Shown: piece by piece, positions 1-11,742 of the stretch | Layout: each line of letters starts with the position of its first letter | How positions within the stretch are numbered: the first letter of the stretch is position 1 | Assembly (NCBI GenBank): GCA_964019155.1 | Contig: OZ025239.1 | Location: 112,978,020 to 113,042,019, forward strand | Direction of reading: 5' to 3' | Source of the DNA: Osedax fenrisi | Taxonomy: Eukaryota > Annelida > Polychaeta > Sabellida > Siboglinidae | Length of the DNA stretch: 64,000 nt | Notes under the pieces: model-generated | The model's database searches: none | Told to the model about the DNA's origin: nothing | What the model saw: only the letters and a program-made list of their open reading frames with translations | Made by a program: the position numbers and the translations under genes

Positions 1-1554
1 ATATATATATGACATTTAAGTGTTTATAATAATTAACATATTATAATATTTATAATATTTAATATACAACATTTTATTTTCATTATATATATATATATAT
101 ATCATATGGATGTTATACGATTTCAAATGAATAAATATTTGTATACATATATGTATATATATATCACTATATTAAACATATTTACCCATACGATTAATTT
201 ACGATATATATATTAGTATATATTAGTATAATAATAATTAATTAAGTAATTTTAAAATAATATTAACCGATTTACCTGTATGGGTAATTATATATTATTA
301 TTATTAAATTATATATAAATATTACCGGTCAAAATCTAAACATAGAATATAAATAATATACTATATATTCTTAATAAATGTCACTAAATCACGAGTTCTT
401 TATGGTAATTTTCTGGCTATTATGAAATTAGGAGTAAAATGCCTACATTAGGCTTAATATCACTTTTTTGCATAATTGTATACAACTACTAACCTATTAG
501 AATATGTAAATAAAAAGATAAATTACAAAATTTGTTTAATCCAAGTAAACCAATATTTGAAAATAATTTGCCAAAGTTTTCGAAAAATGTTATAAATGTT
601 GTGGACATATTTTTGCAAACTTTGCAAATAATTTTCAATTATTTTCGAAAAATATTCGAGATAAATTGTAAACATATGTAAATTATAAATAAGCAAATAT
701 GTTTCAGTCATTTACGTAAATTTTTGCGAAAATAATTTGCAAAGTTGGCACATAATTTACAGAATTTAATTAATATTTAGTCAACATCACATTTGCAAAT
801 CAAAAATAAATCATCTTGAGAATATACAAAAATAAAAGATATGCTTACCTATAGGCTTATATATATATGTATTTATAAGCCTACAATAACATTGTTTACT
901 TCATTGAATGATTCAATAATTAGTTTAACTGAATAAACAGTGCACTGTTTATTCACCATGGTTTATTAAGTAGTGTTTGCAGACCTATCCTCCGTTATTA
1001 TTCATTGAATAACCGTTAATAATGACATTAAATATAATATATATATATAAATAAAAATTAATTTTAAAATAGAAACATTTATCTATTTTATATTTATTTC
1101 GTTAATCATAAATAATAGAAAGTAGATTTTTTTTAAATTTAAACATTTATCTGAAATACAATTTATATTTTAAAATGTAATTAAATATTACTAATCTTAA
1201 TGTATTACTTAATTTACATTAATATAGGATTTACAAACTTTGAGTTTTATTTTCAAAAAATATACAGAAAGCCGCAAACTTTGTAAATTATTTACAATAT
1301 TTTTAAAAATTCGTAAATAAATTTCGAAATTTTTTCATATATTGGTTCACTGGAATATATATAAATCTATAAATAATTACTAATAGTATAATAACATTTT
1401 TGTAAATTAATTATTAAAAGAATAATATATATTATATAAAATATATAATATAATTACAATATTGATATCACATATCGAACTTATAATGAATGAATTAGAC
1501 TTTCAAAAAGAATATTGCTAAGATGGTATTTATTTACTTTTGAAATATATTTTT
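1..1554. other. AT-rich stretch with small palindromes, no gene seen
   Basis: The sequence is AT-rich throughout, with (TA)n tracts near 88-102 and 1039-1048. Between about 520 and 1330 there are repeated TTGCAAA/TTTGCAA and AAATAATTTGC words on both strands, which suggests an old repeat. A hairpin sits at about 851-878 (AGGCTTATA...TATAAGCCT). The only open frame here, 523-711 on the minus strand, is low-complexity and not credible. Confidence 0.6.
931..954. repeat. Perfect 24-bp palindrome
   Basis: GAATAAACAGTG is followed directly by its exact reverse complement, with no spacer. The same palindrome lies at 16667-16690 in the right copy of the duplication. It could be a dimeric protein-binding site or the tip of a decayed inverted-repeat element. 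Nothing nearby decides between these. Confidence 0.8.
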
Positions 1555-1830
1555 TCAGTTTGAATACTATCAGGACCCGGCGATTCACCATTCTTAAGAG
1601 ACAACATTGCATCACGGACTTCTGATTCAAGTATTGCAAGTGATTTCTCGTTGATATTAATCTTATTTGGGAATTTAAGAATTTAGGTAAATAACTTAGT
1701 AGGTTATTGTCTAGTATAATTTAATAATTGTATAGTCTTGTAAAGTCTTTACAATATTCAGTCCATGTCTTTGACAATGCTGCATTTTCGGCGACCAGTT
1801 TGTATTTGTTCGTTTCCTCTCGATCCTTGT
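1555..1830 (-). pseudogene. Non-LTR retrotransposon RT fragment (linker and start of RT domain)
   Basis: On the minus strand the segment reads as the connector before a non-LTR reverse transcriptase. A W-T-E-Y-C...LYNY stretch is followed, after a frame change, by ILESEVRDAMLSLKNGESPG and PD. This matches the 'ExEV..A...LKNGK.PGPD' entry motif of L1/RTE-like endonuclease-RT proteins. There is a stop after the LYNY stretch and a frameshift, and the domain breaks off soon after PGPD, so it is dead. At its upstream end it abuts a gypsy protease fragment, which makes a chimeric junction near 1828. The right copy at about 17291-17566 is the same. Confidence 0.7.
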
Positions 1831-2632
1831 AGCTGGAAAAACGCTTACTTCAGCTCCCGTATCGATTAGATATCTATTATTCATGCAGGTATCCTGTAAA
1901 TATAAGAGATTGGTATAGCCGGGAATACAATGTTATTGAGTTCCCGGCTTATTAGTTTCCCTGGTATGAGCAAGGTTTGCGGCACTTAGTGGCCTTATTA
2001 CCGAACTTACTGTGGTAGTAACAGTCCGATTTCCTCTGTTCCTGTAGATTGGGTTTCTCTTCTTATAATGTTTACCGAGTCAAATTTGATCATGGCATCA
2101 GCGCGTTCTGCTAAGGTATCTAGTGATAGGTCATTAGCTAAACCTGCTAGTATTTGTCGTGTGGATATCGGTAGTTGTTCTAGGAATAACTCTTGGAATA
2201 ATTCTGTCTGCTGTTGACCATCGTTTAGTCGTCGAATTGAATTTAATAATTCGGTGGGTTTTCTGTCTCCTAGGCCGTTAATATTTATTAATTCTCAGGC
2301 TTTCTCTCAGGGAGGTAGTTCTAAAAGTCTTATTAGATTTTGTTTAAGGTTATCATACTTACTCTCGGAAGGAGGGTTAGTAATAATGTGTATGAATTTT
2401 GACACAATGGAGTCATTCAATGAGGCGATTATATGGTGATATTTAGTATTATCATTAGTTATGCGTGAATTAATGAATTGCGATTCTACAATAACGAACC
2501 AACTAGCGACGTTGTGTTCCCATATTTATGGTAGTTTGATTGCGATCGTTGATATACTGGGTTGTGTTGTTGTGGTCGTATTGTTCGGGTTCTCGGTTGT
2601 GTTCATCTTTGTGTCCATCGTTGTCAAAAACT
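1830..2632 (-). pseudogene. Ty3/gypsy (Mag-like) gag and protease remnant
   Basis: Read on the minus strand from the primer-binding site, the frame shows the order expected of a Mag-type Gag. There is a hydrophobic W-containing segment followed by a DNTKYHHIIASLND stretch, then IITNPPSESKYDNLK, then LGDRKPTELLNSIRRL. After a frame change comes a CCHC zinc knuckle with spacing C-x2-H-x9-C-x3-C at about 1973-2032. Then comes the aspartic protease active site LIDTGAEVSVFP, with D-T-G-A at 1852-1863. Several in-frame stops and at least one frameshift make it non-functional. RT, RNase H and integrase are absent, because the element is cut just after the protease active site and joined to unrelated non-LTR sequence. 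The family call rests on remembered Mag-clade motifs. Identification as gypsy gag-protease is firm, the clade less so. Confidence 0.85.
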
Positions 2633-2633
2633 T

Positions 2634-2646
2634 GTCGGGGTCACCA
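2634..2646 (-). promoter_or_regulatory. tRNA primer-binding site of the gypsy element
   Basis: On the minus strand TGGTGACCCCGAC begins one base after the LTR end. It starts with TGG, complementary to a tRNA CCA tail, as expected for a minus-strand DNA primer site. Many animal gypsy elements carry this same PBS string. It is conserved at 18370-18382. Confidence 0.75.
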
Positions 2647-2647
2647 A

Positions 2648-2941
2648 TGTAGGATTCTAGTTAGATTCTACTTAATAGATTACGTGTATTAACAATGAAC
2701 AACATGATTTATTAACTTGTGTCGAGATAGTAATAACGTGGTTATATCAAAGCCCTTTGGGCTTTGGTTATATATATACATGTGGACGTACGATGTGCGT
2801 CGCACATAGCCGTGCGTTAACGAGAATCAATTGATTATTTGTTCGTGTCTATTATATAGACGCGAACGCGATACGTTGTTCGATAGAGCGTGACGACGTT
2901 TACAGGAATGCATCTTGCTGTGTAGTGTGTGCTAGGCCGCT

Positions 2942-2944
<3 letters not shown>
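2648..2944 (-). mobile_element. 5' LTR of the gypsy element
   Basis: The 297-bp segment is bounded by the inverted pair TGTAG...CTACA, which gives canonical TG...CA ends in either orientation. It lies directly upstream (minus strand) of the PBS and gag. It contains a TATA tract (2769-2778) and, next to it, a perfect hairpin CAAAGCCC-TTT-GGGCTTTG (2748-2766), plausible promoter and R-region structures. It is more GC-rich than its surroundings. No 3' LTR was found nearby, so the element is a 5'-terminal fragment. A second copy lies at 18384-18680. A (TA)n tract follows immediately at 2945, suggesting insertion into or beside a microsatellite. Confidence 0.8.
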
Positions 2945-2986
<42 letters not shown>

Positions 2987-3842
2987 ACATACAAAATAAA
3001 TACATAAATATATAAAATAACAATAACAAATTTATATATCTTAAAATATCGGAGATTATTAAATCAGAATTAAATCAGGTTGTAATACCTAATTATTAAA
3101 ACAGTAGAAAGATGTTTTAAAAACGTTTAAATCGGTTGTATTAAAACAGATTTTAAATCAGAATGTTGGAAAATCTGATAAAAATTACTGTATAACTTCT
3201 TTAATAAGTATTTAAATCTGCTGTTATGGTTTGCTGGGTATACTAAATGATGACGGTATAGTCTGTATACTATATTGTAGTCACTATAACACTATTGTTG
3301 TATAATAACTATTAACGTATAAAGATGAGTACATAAAAATGTCTTTACGAGATGTCAACATATTTTGAAAATGATAATTTTACATTAAATTTCAACAAAA
3401 ATGTATTATTATTTTTACCCTAATACAAAGTTTAATAATATTTCATAAAAAGGTAAGCGATATTTTTTGAAAGTAGTTGAAATATATACATTTCTTGGTA
3501 GGTATCTATTTATATTGATAGTAGACCTAACTTTAAATCCATATAAATATATTGAATACAAAATTGTGTAGAAATTTTATATACTAAAAATATACTAAAT
3601 ATATATTAAAATCTTCCAAATATATAAATAATGTAACATTACAATTATTATTTAACGCCTACATAATAAACCTTACATATATAATAAATAAAACTCTTAA
3701 TACAGGAAATATTTCAAACATATATTCACATTATACTCCACATTACACGAAACAGTCATTACATTAATTAATTAATTAAACTACACAATATAATTACATT
3801 AACATTTCGTGTTATAGGATATAAATGCAAGATAGTATTATT

Positions 3843-3890
<48 letters not shown>

Positions 3891-4520
3891 TTGTAATGTA
3901 AAATATAACTTAAGAAATAGTAGACAAAATAGTATACTAACAATCAAATGTACTACTTTTAATAATAGTTTATTTATTGATTAGTTGAGTCAAGAAATGC
4001 AATTAACTGGAAAAGAATTAAGAAACTCTATAAGTTTGAAGATATTAAAGGGACAATAATTCAATAAATTCAAGATTCGAGAAATGAGATATTCTGAGAA
4101 TGTATTTCAAAGCTGCAGCCATTACAAGTTTGTATTTAAAGGAAGCAGATTTATGGACAATGACGAAATGATATAAAACAACTATTATTTATTTATTCTT
4201 ATCAAATATATCCCATAAATGGATAATTATCTATATATCTATCTAATAAATTATTTTACTATTTATCTTAATTATAAAGTAACTAGTTCGATAAATAATT
4301 AATAAGATTATTATAATATATACATTAATATATTTTTTTACATTTTATTTCAATAATTGTTTTAAAAAATTAGATTTATAAATAAACAATACGATAATAT
4401 ATAATATTTAATATATAATATACGATATATATATATAATAATATATACATTGCTATGACTAATAAAAGTTATATAGTGGAAATGACATCACTAAACACGA
4501 AAAGTCAATAATTAACTTGC
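2945..4520. other. AT-rich spacer with two long (TA)n tracts
   Basis: (TA)n tracts lie at about 2945-2982 and 3847-3882. A cluster of related words (TTTAAATCAGAAT, ATTAAATCAG, AAACAGATTTTAAATC) at 3050-3230 looks like a short degenerate repeat. No credible coding sequence was seen. It may include the 3'UTR of the candidate minus-strand exon at 4521-4978. Confidence 0.5.
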
Positions 4521-4978
4521 TCATCGGATCTTCATGACAACGGTCAAAAAATATTTTAAAGACTTCTTTTTTAAATTATCAATTTTATATGTTAATCGAT
4601 CATAGTAGTGTTGACGTTGCTGCTGTAGAGCCTCAGTTCTACCGTCTATGAACATAGATATCTCATAACTAGTACAGTGGTCGTCTCTCATTTGGCCTAT
4701 AATAATATAAGTTTCCACGCCAGCTAATCTGTCCACTTCGTCGCAGTATTTCACCCTATCCGCCCATTTAGTTTCATAGTGGCACGTTCTATTCAACATT
4801 TCGGTATAGTATTTGATTTTTCTTTGGTTTTCAGCGCCGGGTGGTAGATCGTATGTTAATAATGGTTCTATGATTTCGGGATGGGGAGCCTCGGTTTCGG
4901 GGTGGGTAGCCTCGGTTTCGGGGTTGCTTACGACAGCTTGGGAAGTTGTCGGAACGTCGCTGTCGTAGAGTGCGGAGT
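4521..4978 (-). CDS. Candidate terminal coding exon, unknown protein (left copy)
   Basis: On the minus strand an acceptor-like CATCACGCAG is followed by an open frame (two leading bases, then 151 codons and a stop). The frame opens with an acidic, proline-rich tandem (ETEATHPETEAPHPE). It goes on through LPPGAENQRKIKYYTEMLNR and a charged segment with several Cys and His. It ends in a basic KIDNLKKKSLKYFLTVVMKIR-like tail that could form a helix. The GC content and codon mix are clearly higher than in the flanks, as in the PPWD1 exons. I do not recognise the family. The start codon should lie in an upstream exon, and none was found. The internal Met at 4797-4799 could also act as a start. The exon is repeated without visible change at 20253-20710. 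Confidence 0.45.
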
Positions 4979-6745
4979 CTGCGTGATGGAGTGGTTAATT
5001 AGGTGCGTGTATATGCGTGTGTGTGCGCGCGCGTGTTAAGGGTGATGATATTTGTTTTATTCAGTTGGCACGTAGTGTATTTAATAGATATTGTGATTAT
5101 ATTAAGTATCTAATTTAGTTTTTTTATTTTTGTGCAAAATTACAAAATCTGTTTTAAAAAACGTATAAAAAGGGTATAAATCATAAATTATGAAAATAAA
5201 TTACTCTCGAATGACTCGCATTAAGAGTTATGAAACATAATGTTTCCATTATGGATATTATTGAAATTTCATATGCGGGTACATATGGGTGTGTATATCA
5301 TAATACATTTTTAATTTGTTAATTTTTAGGTTTATTACCCACCAATCTGGTGTCAAAATAAAAGGTTTAAAAAATGTACATGGGAAAAGATATGGAAATT
5401 AGAATAAAATTACATAAATGTTTATTTTCCATAGAAATACTTTAGATACATACATTATATTTATAGAACGACTGTAATATATGTAGTTTATATGCATTGT
5501 ATTATTAGATTATTTAAAAAAATATTCTAGGATTTTTTTTTACTGATTATTTATATAATTATTGAAAATATTTTTTTTATTTAAAATTAATTCACATAAT
5601 TTATAAAAATTGAAGTAATCTATTTATGAAAAAAAAATTATTAGCTTACTATATAGAGCTACTAATTGAGATTAATTTTGATTATGTATAAAAAAAAAAA
5701 ATTTGGTGCAATATGATCTCGACAAATTTGTTCATATTTTACATGAAGTTTTGTTAAAATCTATGATATTTCATAGAATTTATTTTTAAAAATAAATATA
5801 TCTTTAAAATTATAAATAAACATGTTTTTATCATATTTATTAATTTATTAAAAAAAATATTATTGAAAAAAAAAATTAGGGTATCTTTATATTTTTTTTG
5901 AAAATTTCACAGAAATGAAAAAAAAATTCTAGAATTTAACAAAAAATAATATAATCATATATTTAGAATAAACTAAATATATTACATACATCCTCAACAT
6001 AGTATACCTGCATATTTATTATTTCTATAGAAAATACACATTTATGTAATGTAATGCTAATTTCCCTATTTTTTCCCAAACGTATTTTTGCAAACGTATA
6101 CTACATCTAAAAAACTAAAATTATAAATCAATTTAGGTGTTACATATATTTAGTATATTACAATTAATAAATAACATTCATTTATTTATATACATTTTAT
6201 ATACGAAAATAATATATATATATATATATATAAATTATGTGTAATTTTAATGTAAGTTTTATTGTTTATTTATATAATAAAATATGTTAAAATACTAGAT
6301 TATTATTTTCAATTAAATATAGTATTACATAATACTTATAATCACAATGAATATATTAATATTTAGTATCCTTAATATTCATACATTTTTATATATAAAT
6401 TATTATTTTTGTTGTCAATAAATTATTAATTAAGATATAATAATTATAATAATTACGTATTTTTAGATTAAATAATTTATATCTCTAATAATATCGAATG
6501 AATATATACATATAAAACATAGTATCATTATAAATACGAATATAATATTGTACTAACTCATATTTGTAACGGTATTTAATTGTCAAAATGATTAAAATGT
6601 AATTGTTATCATTAATAAATATCTAAAGGAAGTTGATTTTAATATATAATTATATAATTATAATTAATGTTGATTGGATTCGATATATATATAAAAAAGG
6701 GGAAAAAAGTATTTTTATATAAATAATGATAATTGAATAATAATA

Positions 6746-6783
<38 letters not shown>

Positions 6784-6900
6784 TATTACTCACTATAGTG
6801 AGTATATATAGTAATGTAATACATTACTAATTCATATATAATATATATACATTGTAATATTTTATAATACTGTATATTTCATGTAATAAATTACTAATTC

Positions 6901-6906
<6 letters not shown>
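4979..6906. other. AT-rich non-coding stretch
   Basis: A TG/CG-rich microsatellite (GTGTATATGCGTGTGTGTGC) lies at about 5002-5037. After it come homopolymer A/T runs and (TA)n tracts at about 6211-6232 and 6750-6780. A 14-bp palindrome (CTCACTATAGTGAG) lies at about 6789-6802. No gene was seen. Confidence 0.5.
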
Positions 6907-6940
<34 letters not shown>

Positions 6941-6943
<3 letters not shown>

Positions 6944-7006
6944 TATATAATATACTAACTATATACTCTAATATTATATCATATATACTATGTATTATAA
7001 ATAATA

Positions 7007-7041
<35 letters not shown>

Positions 7042-7131
7042 TTATATAATATACTAACTATATACTCTGATATTATATCATATATACAATATTATATACT
7101 ATGTATTAATAATAATATACTATATATATAT
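6941..7131. repeat. TA-rich direct repeat pair at the end of the left copy
   Basis: A block reading GTTTATATAATATACTAACT followed by TATACTCTAATATTATATCA is repeated with minor changes about 100 bp later. The two are separated by a (TA)n tract at about 7012-7040. It begins exactly where the left and right copies of the 6.9-kb duplication stop matching. Confidence 0.7.
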
Positions 7132-7165
7132 ATAGTATACTGTAGTATATGTACTATAGCTTGTT

Positions 7166-7211
7166 ATAGTGCAATCATGAATAGCAAGGTAACCTCTTAA
7201 AGCCCAGATTA

Positions 7212-7249
<38 letters not shown>

Positions 7250-7381
7250 CAAATATAGACCAAATAACAATTATTAAGGAATTCATATTTATGCAGCCCT
7301 TAATGTGTTAAATGTAATGTGTAATATATGTATATTAATGTGTGCTTTAAGAGGATACCTTGATATTCATGATTGCACTAT
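7166..7381. mobile_element. MITE-like element with about 48-bp terminal inverted repeats
   Basis: ATAGTGCAATCATGAATAGC and the following bases (7166-7213) reappear as the reverse complement at 7330-7381. The ends are ATAGTGCAATC and GATTGCACTAT. The 216-bp interior is AT-rich with a (TA)n tract and no coding sequence. No clear target-site duplication was found, so the superfamily is unknown. Confidence 0.65.
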
Positions 7382-8791
7382 GAAAAGCGCATAATTAGTG
7401 TCCCCAGCCACTTTAATGTTACTTTTAAACGCAATACACTACATTACACCCTGCTTACACAAAGTTTACTACACTGTTAACATTAAGTGTACGCTATAGA
7501 GTTCACAAATGGGTACGCTAGAAATAAAAGGGTTACGCTTCACTTGTAGCGTACCCTTAAAGGGTACGTTACTTGCCACAAAAGGGTACACTAGTTTTTA
7601 ACGGTACACTTTATGTCAGAAATATATACATTGTCTTAGCCCCACCCCCCGACCCCCCGACGGGTGTTAGTGTGGCGTGTATATGTGGTATTAGTGGTAG
7701 CATTACACGCGTTCACACGGTAACAACTAGCGAGGTGTGTGTATTAACTATCATACAGTTTCTATTATTTGTGTATCTATTGATTTATTTTTATAAATTA
7801 AAATATGACCTCAAACCGAAGTTTTAAACATACATATTTTAAACAAGTGCAAGCTCTTTTATTACATATGTTATTTCTATGCTCACACGTACTGTGTAGA
7901 GTGTGCATTGTACAGTGTTACACATACCCATACACACAATCACCCACATACCCGCACACATACCCGCACACACACGCACAGTGTGCGTCGCACACACATA
8001 CACATATACATATACATATGTATATTGGTGTCTATTGTATACTCTATTGTCTACTTATCGTAGTGCCTCACTAAACAGTGACAACTAATCAGACTGGTCA
8101 ACAACTTTATCGCCAGGTGCCACTACTGCGCATGTCAGTGTTAACAATATACGCATTGTACTCGCCGCTTTAGAATATCGCCATCTTTGTAATAACAAAC
8201 AGAGGAGGTTTTATTTATATGTCGCTCCCTTATTATCGCCTGGTTTTTATTTCAATACACTATTGTCACTTATATTTGTATTATACAAATTGTATATATA
8301 TATATAATATACATATAAATATACGTATATATTAACTTGATTAAATAGAGTAAATGTTTTCGTAAAATAAATATTCGCGCGGGTTTTAATTAACGCACAC
8401 ACACGCACACACACGCGCACACACATATTTATAAACCGGTGCGTGTATCAATAGAACCGCACACCGTCGCTATCTAAGCTCGGGGGGGGGGCGGGGCGAA
8501 GTGTTATGCAATATGATGAAATGTAGCGATGATGCAATACACTATAGGTGACGTGTTGTACAACGCGAGTGACGCGTGTCAATAAGTAGCGGGCTTATCT
8601 GTACACGAGGAGGACATGACCGTCGTCCTTGGTAGCCTACTAACTATTATGCACTCGGTTACCTAACTTAAATATGGCGTTATCATAGAATCGCATAATA
8701 AGTATCGCCGAGGATTTTATTATTTCCTACAATTTAGTTTGATTTAGTAAAAGAAATGTCCTTGATTTAATGTACAACCATATTATATATG

Positions 8792-8822
<31 letters not shown>

Positions 8823-9339
8823 TACATATATCTCCCTATAAGTATAAAATATATTAACGACATTTTGAAGTTAATTTTACATATACAATATTTTATATTA
8901 TTTTAAACTATCATACATTTATAAATTCGTATACATAAAATAATGTAATAATGGCCTAATAATTATAGTTATATTAACTATATTATATATATAGTATAGT
9001 AACTATACCACATTACAATGTATTGTCCAATGGGAACGGACTTGTTAATACATTAATGCCTGGTATTAATGTATAACTGTTTTATTTATTATTATAATTA
9101 TTATTATATCTTATTATAATTATATTTGTCTGCATAGTGAAATATTCAATTCAGCTAATTTAATAATAACTATAAACCCTGATTATGAATAACCCAATAT
9201 TATTATTTATTTAAATATTCTATCGCTAATATAAGTAATTAATACATTAATTAATTAACGATCTAAAATATTCACCCAATACCATCAGACCATATCGCTA
9301 AGTTAATATACAAATTCCTTATTATCAATTGCATGCATG

Positions 9340-9373
<34 letters not shown>

Positions 9374-9895
9374 CATTTAATAGTTAAAGTTTTATTTATA
9401 AATACATTTTATAATATAATTTATAAAACTGTAAATTAATAATATTATTTAATATAATAATTGTATAGTTTCTTATAGATAAATATAAATTATTTTTAGT
9501 AAAGTTATACAGTTATTATTAGTTATTATTATTAGTTATTATTAGTTATTTTTTAGAACAAAATATATACATTAAATAGTTATGATTAATATTAATTTAT
9601 ATTTATTTTTAAATATATATAATTATTAAATATCCTTATTCATTGATAATATAAAAGTTATGCATATTGTTATAGAGAATTCTAAATAAGTGTAAACATT
9701 CATGATAATTATTATATATATATAATAAACTATATAATAAACTAGTTTATTATAATATACAAATAGGTATCATATATTATAATATTTTAATATTTAACAT
9801 GAAATATAATATATAATAAAGATATATAATTATAATTAACAAAATAATACATGCAAACACGATCATGTTTTGATAATGATATATCCTATATATAT

Positions 9896-9936
<41 letters not shown>

Positions 9937-10345
9937 TATAGGAGTATTATGTTGCCTGGTTTAAAATGTTTTGAAATCATGAGGCTTTAAATTATCAGAC
10001 AATTATATCGATTTATTATTGTTTGATCAATATTATCAACATTATTTTAACAAATTTCCATATCTCTTAAATATTCACTCAATAATTATTATATGAAATT
10101 AAATTAAATTATTTGATGGAAGGTCTATACAAAAATCTTATATAAAATCCAAATACCTGATATAACCTGGAAGTAACAATCTCCCTAATAAACCCAAAAC
10201 CTCAATGACCTCTAGGTTAAATTCTAGATTACTATCGTATTTTATCGACCTAGTGTATACATGCTATAGCACATTTAACTTCCTTACAACAAGAGCAACA
10301 TATTTACAATCTGAATATACCTATAGCCATTCATATGTATCTGAT

Positions 10346-10377
<32 letters not shown>

Positions 10378-11292
10378 TTGTGTGTGTGATATTGATATGA
10401 TAATATACATACTTCAACATAATATACGATAGCTGTTCAAGCTGATAAGTGCGTATACAACAACATACTGTATACAACGTACACGGGTATTCAGAGTACC
10501 CGACTTAACGACACTCCGATACAGTGTACTGTTGATATCAGGGGTAGCCGTCTTGGGTCTTTGGGGTTTTAGGTTTAAATTAACAATATAGAAACTAGGT
10601 ATTTGGGTTTTTGCTAATATTAATGGGTTTCAACACTTGATTATGTAATTGATGTATTCGATTATTGAATTAATACACGAATGTATATTTCTTACCCGAA
10701 TATTGAATATAATATACGGAAGTATATTGAGAAACTATAAATAACTTATATAATAATATCCTTAGTATAGAACAAATATCATATATTGATGACACCATAA
10801 TAATAATAATAATAATAATCATAATAATAAAATAAGATAGCATAATAATAATAAGGAATTAATACAAACATGTTTATATCGAATATATAGATATACACAA
10901 ACGAAAACCGTGAATAAAGTAGAAAATATGTTACAATTGTTATTAATGTTAATAAATAAGTTATTATTAAAAGTTATAAGTATTACTATAGTATACTAAT
11001 ATTATATGTATATAATGTTAGAAGTTAACTGTTATTACTATAATATGTATATAATAAACTATTATATATAATAATCAGATCATAAGATCATAATAAAATA
11101 TTAAAATTAAAAATTGGATTATATTCATATATTTAAATATATATGTATATATTTTTTGAAAAAAAGTAGGAAAATCCAAAAAATAAAAAATAAATTCAAA
11201 TTTTTATAGGATTTTTCCCAACTCTATTATCTACCTACTGTTATCTATCACGATCTACCGTTATTACCCCATTCCACCCACCCACCCCACAG
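7382..11292. other. Non-coding stretch: microsatellites and unassigned sequence
   Basis: At 7470-7615 a GGGTACGCT/AGCGTACCC word is repeated in both orientations. CA-rich tracts lie at about 7920-8020 and 8394-8428, a poly-G run at about 8483-8492, and (TA)n tracts near 9341-9371, 9898-9932 and 10350-10376. An (ATA)n tract lies at about 10796-10850. Short open frames at 7573-8088 and 10205-10432 are by-products of the CA and TA repeats. The GC-richer patches at 8100-8230, 8460-8700 and 10440-10560 show no recognisable coding or RNA feature. Confidence 0.5.
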
Positions 11293-11359
11293 ATGCCAGA
11301 TATTAGTAACTCGGACGACCGCGATATCGTGGTAGATCTACCCTCGGTCAGCACAAGTG
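11293..11359 (+). CDS. Candidate coding exon of an unknown plus-strand gene
   Basis: A pyrimidine-rich tract ending CCCCACAG precedes an open frame MPDISNSDDRDIVVDLPSVS, which ends before a GTCAGT donor at 11360. The ATG falls directly after the AG, so this is more likely an internal exon than a true start. The exon ends one base into a codon. Joining to the acceptor at 12585 completes an Asp codon and keeps the frame open. Phase agreement is the main support. The product is acidic and unrecognised. Confidence 0.35.
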
Positions 11360-11742
11360 GTCAGTATCATTATTATGACCTAGTAAGGTCTATAGTGTGT
11401 CCTTCACGCTATGTCCCTCGCCGTGAGGACACGCCTCCCTGTAGACACGCCTACCTAATGACTTGTAGGCGTGGTTATTATACCCCGTCTAGTTAACTAC
11501 TAACCAGTGCAGGTTTAATAAAAGTTCAATAAGGGAAATACATATTTAATTATACATAATCTAATTTGTAATCAATAATATTCAATATTTAATAAAAATA
11601 AGAAATGCAAAAATTTTTATTTCGAAAATTATGCAATCTTGTTTTCCCTTGTAAAACATGTTCTTTCGGCTTTTCTTTTATCCTTTCTTTAATTTCAAAG
11701 ACATTAACTACACTTATAGATTACTACAGTAATAGGTCATAA
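11360..11742. other. Possible intron segment, no feature seen
   Basis: A few GC-richer words up to about 11515, including short inverted words around GTAGACACGCCTAC / GTAGGCGTGG (11441-11475), are followed by AT-rich sequence. The frame from 11293 remains open to 11496 if the donor is not used, so an unspliced 67-codon reading is an alternative. Confidence 0.35.

Larger units (their letters stand above)
1..6940 (+). repeat. Left copy of a 6.9-kb near-identical direct duplication
   Basis: The block reappears at 15737-22676 at an offset of 15736, falling to 15732 after (TA)n length changes. By eye only isolated substitutions separate the copies (for example C at 704 against T, and G at 2088 against T) plus dinucleotide-number changes. 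The block starts at the window edge, so its true left end is unseen. Its right end lies inside a (TA)n tract near 6907-6940, after which the two copies diverge completely. It contains a gypsy remnant, a non-LTR RT fragment and one candidate coding exon. It may be a recent segmental duplication, a truncated tandem array with a 15.7-kb period, or an assembly artefact. Confidence 0.95.

Noticed and set aside
2254..2652. Plus-strand frames of 61-63 codons (also 17990-18388)
   Set aside because: They are shadows of the minus-strand gypsy gag, whose motifs are unambiguous.
6781..6810. CTCACTATAG next to ATTA, resembling part of a T7 promoter (also at 22517)
   Set aside because: Only the last ten or so bases match and they form part of a natural palindrome (CTCACTATAGTGAG) inside AT-rich genomic repeat. 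No vector sequence surrounds it.
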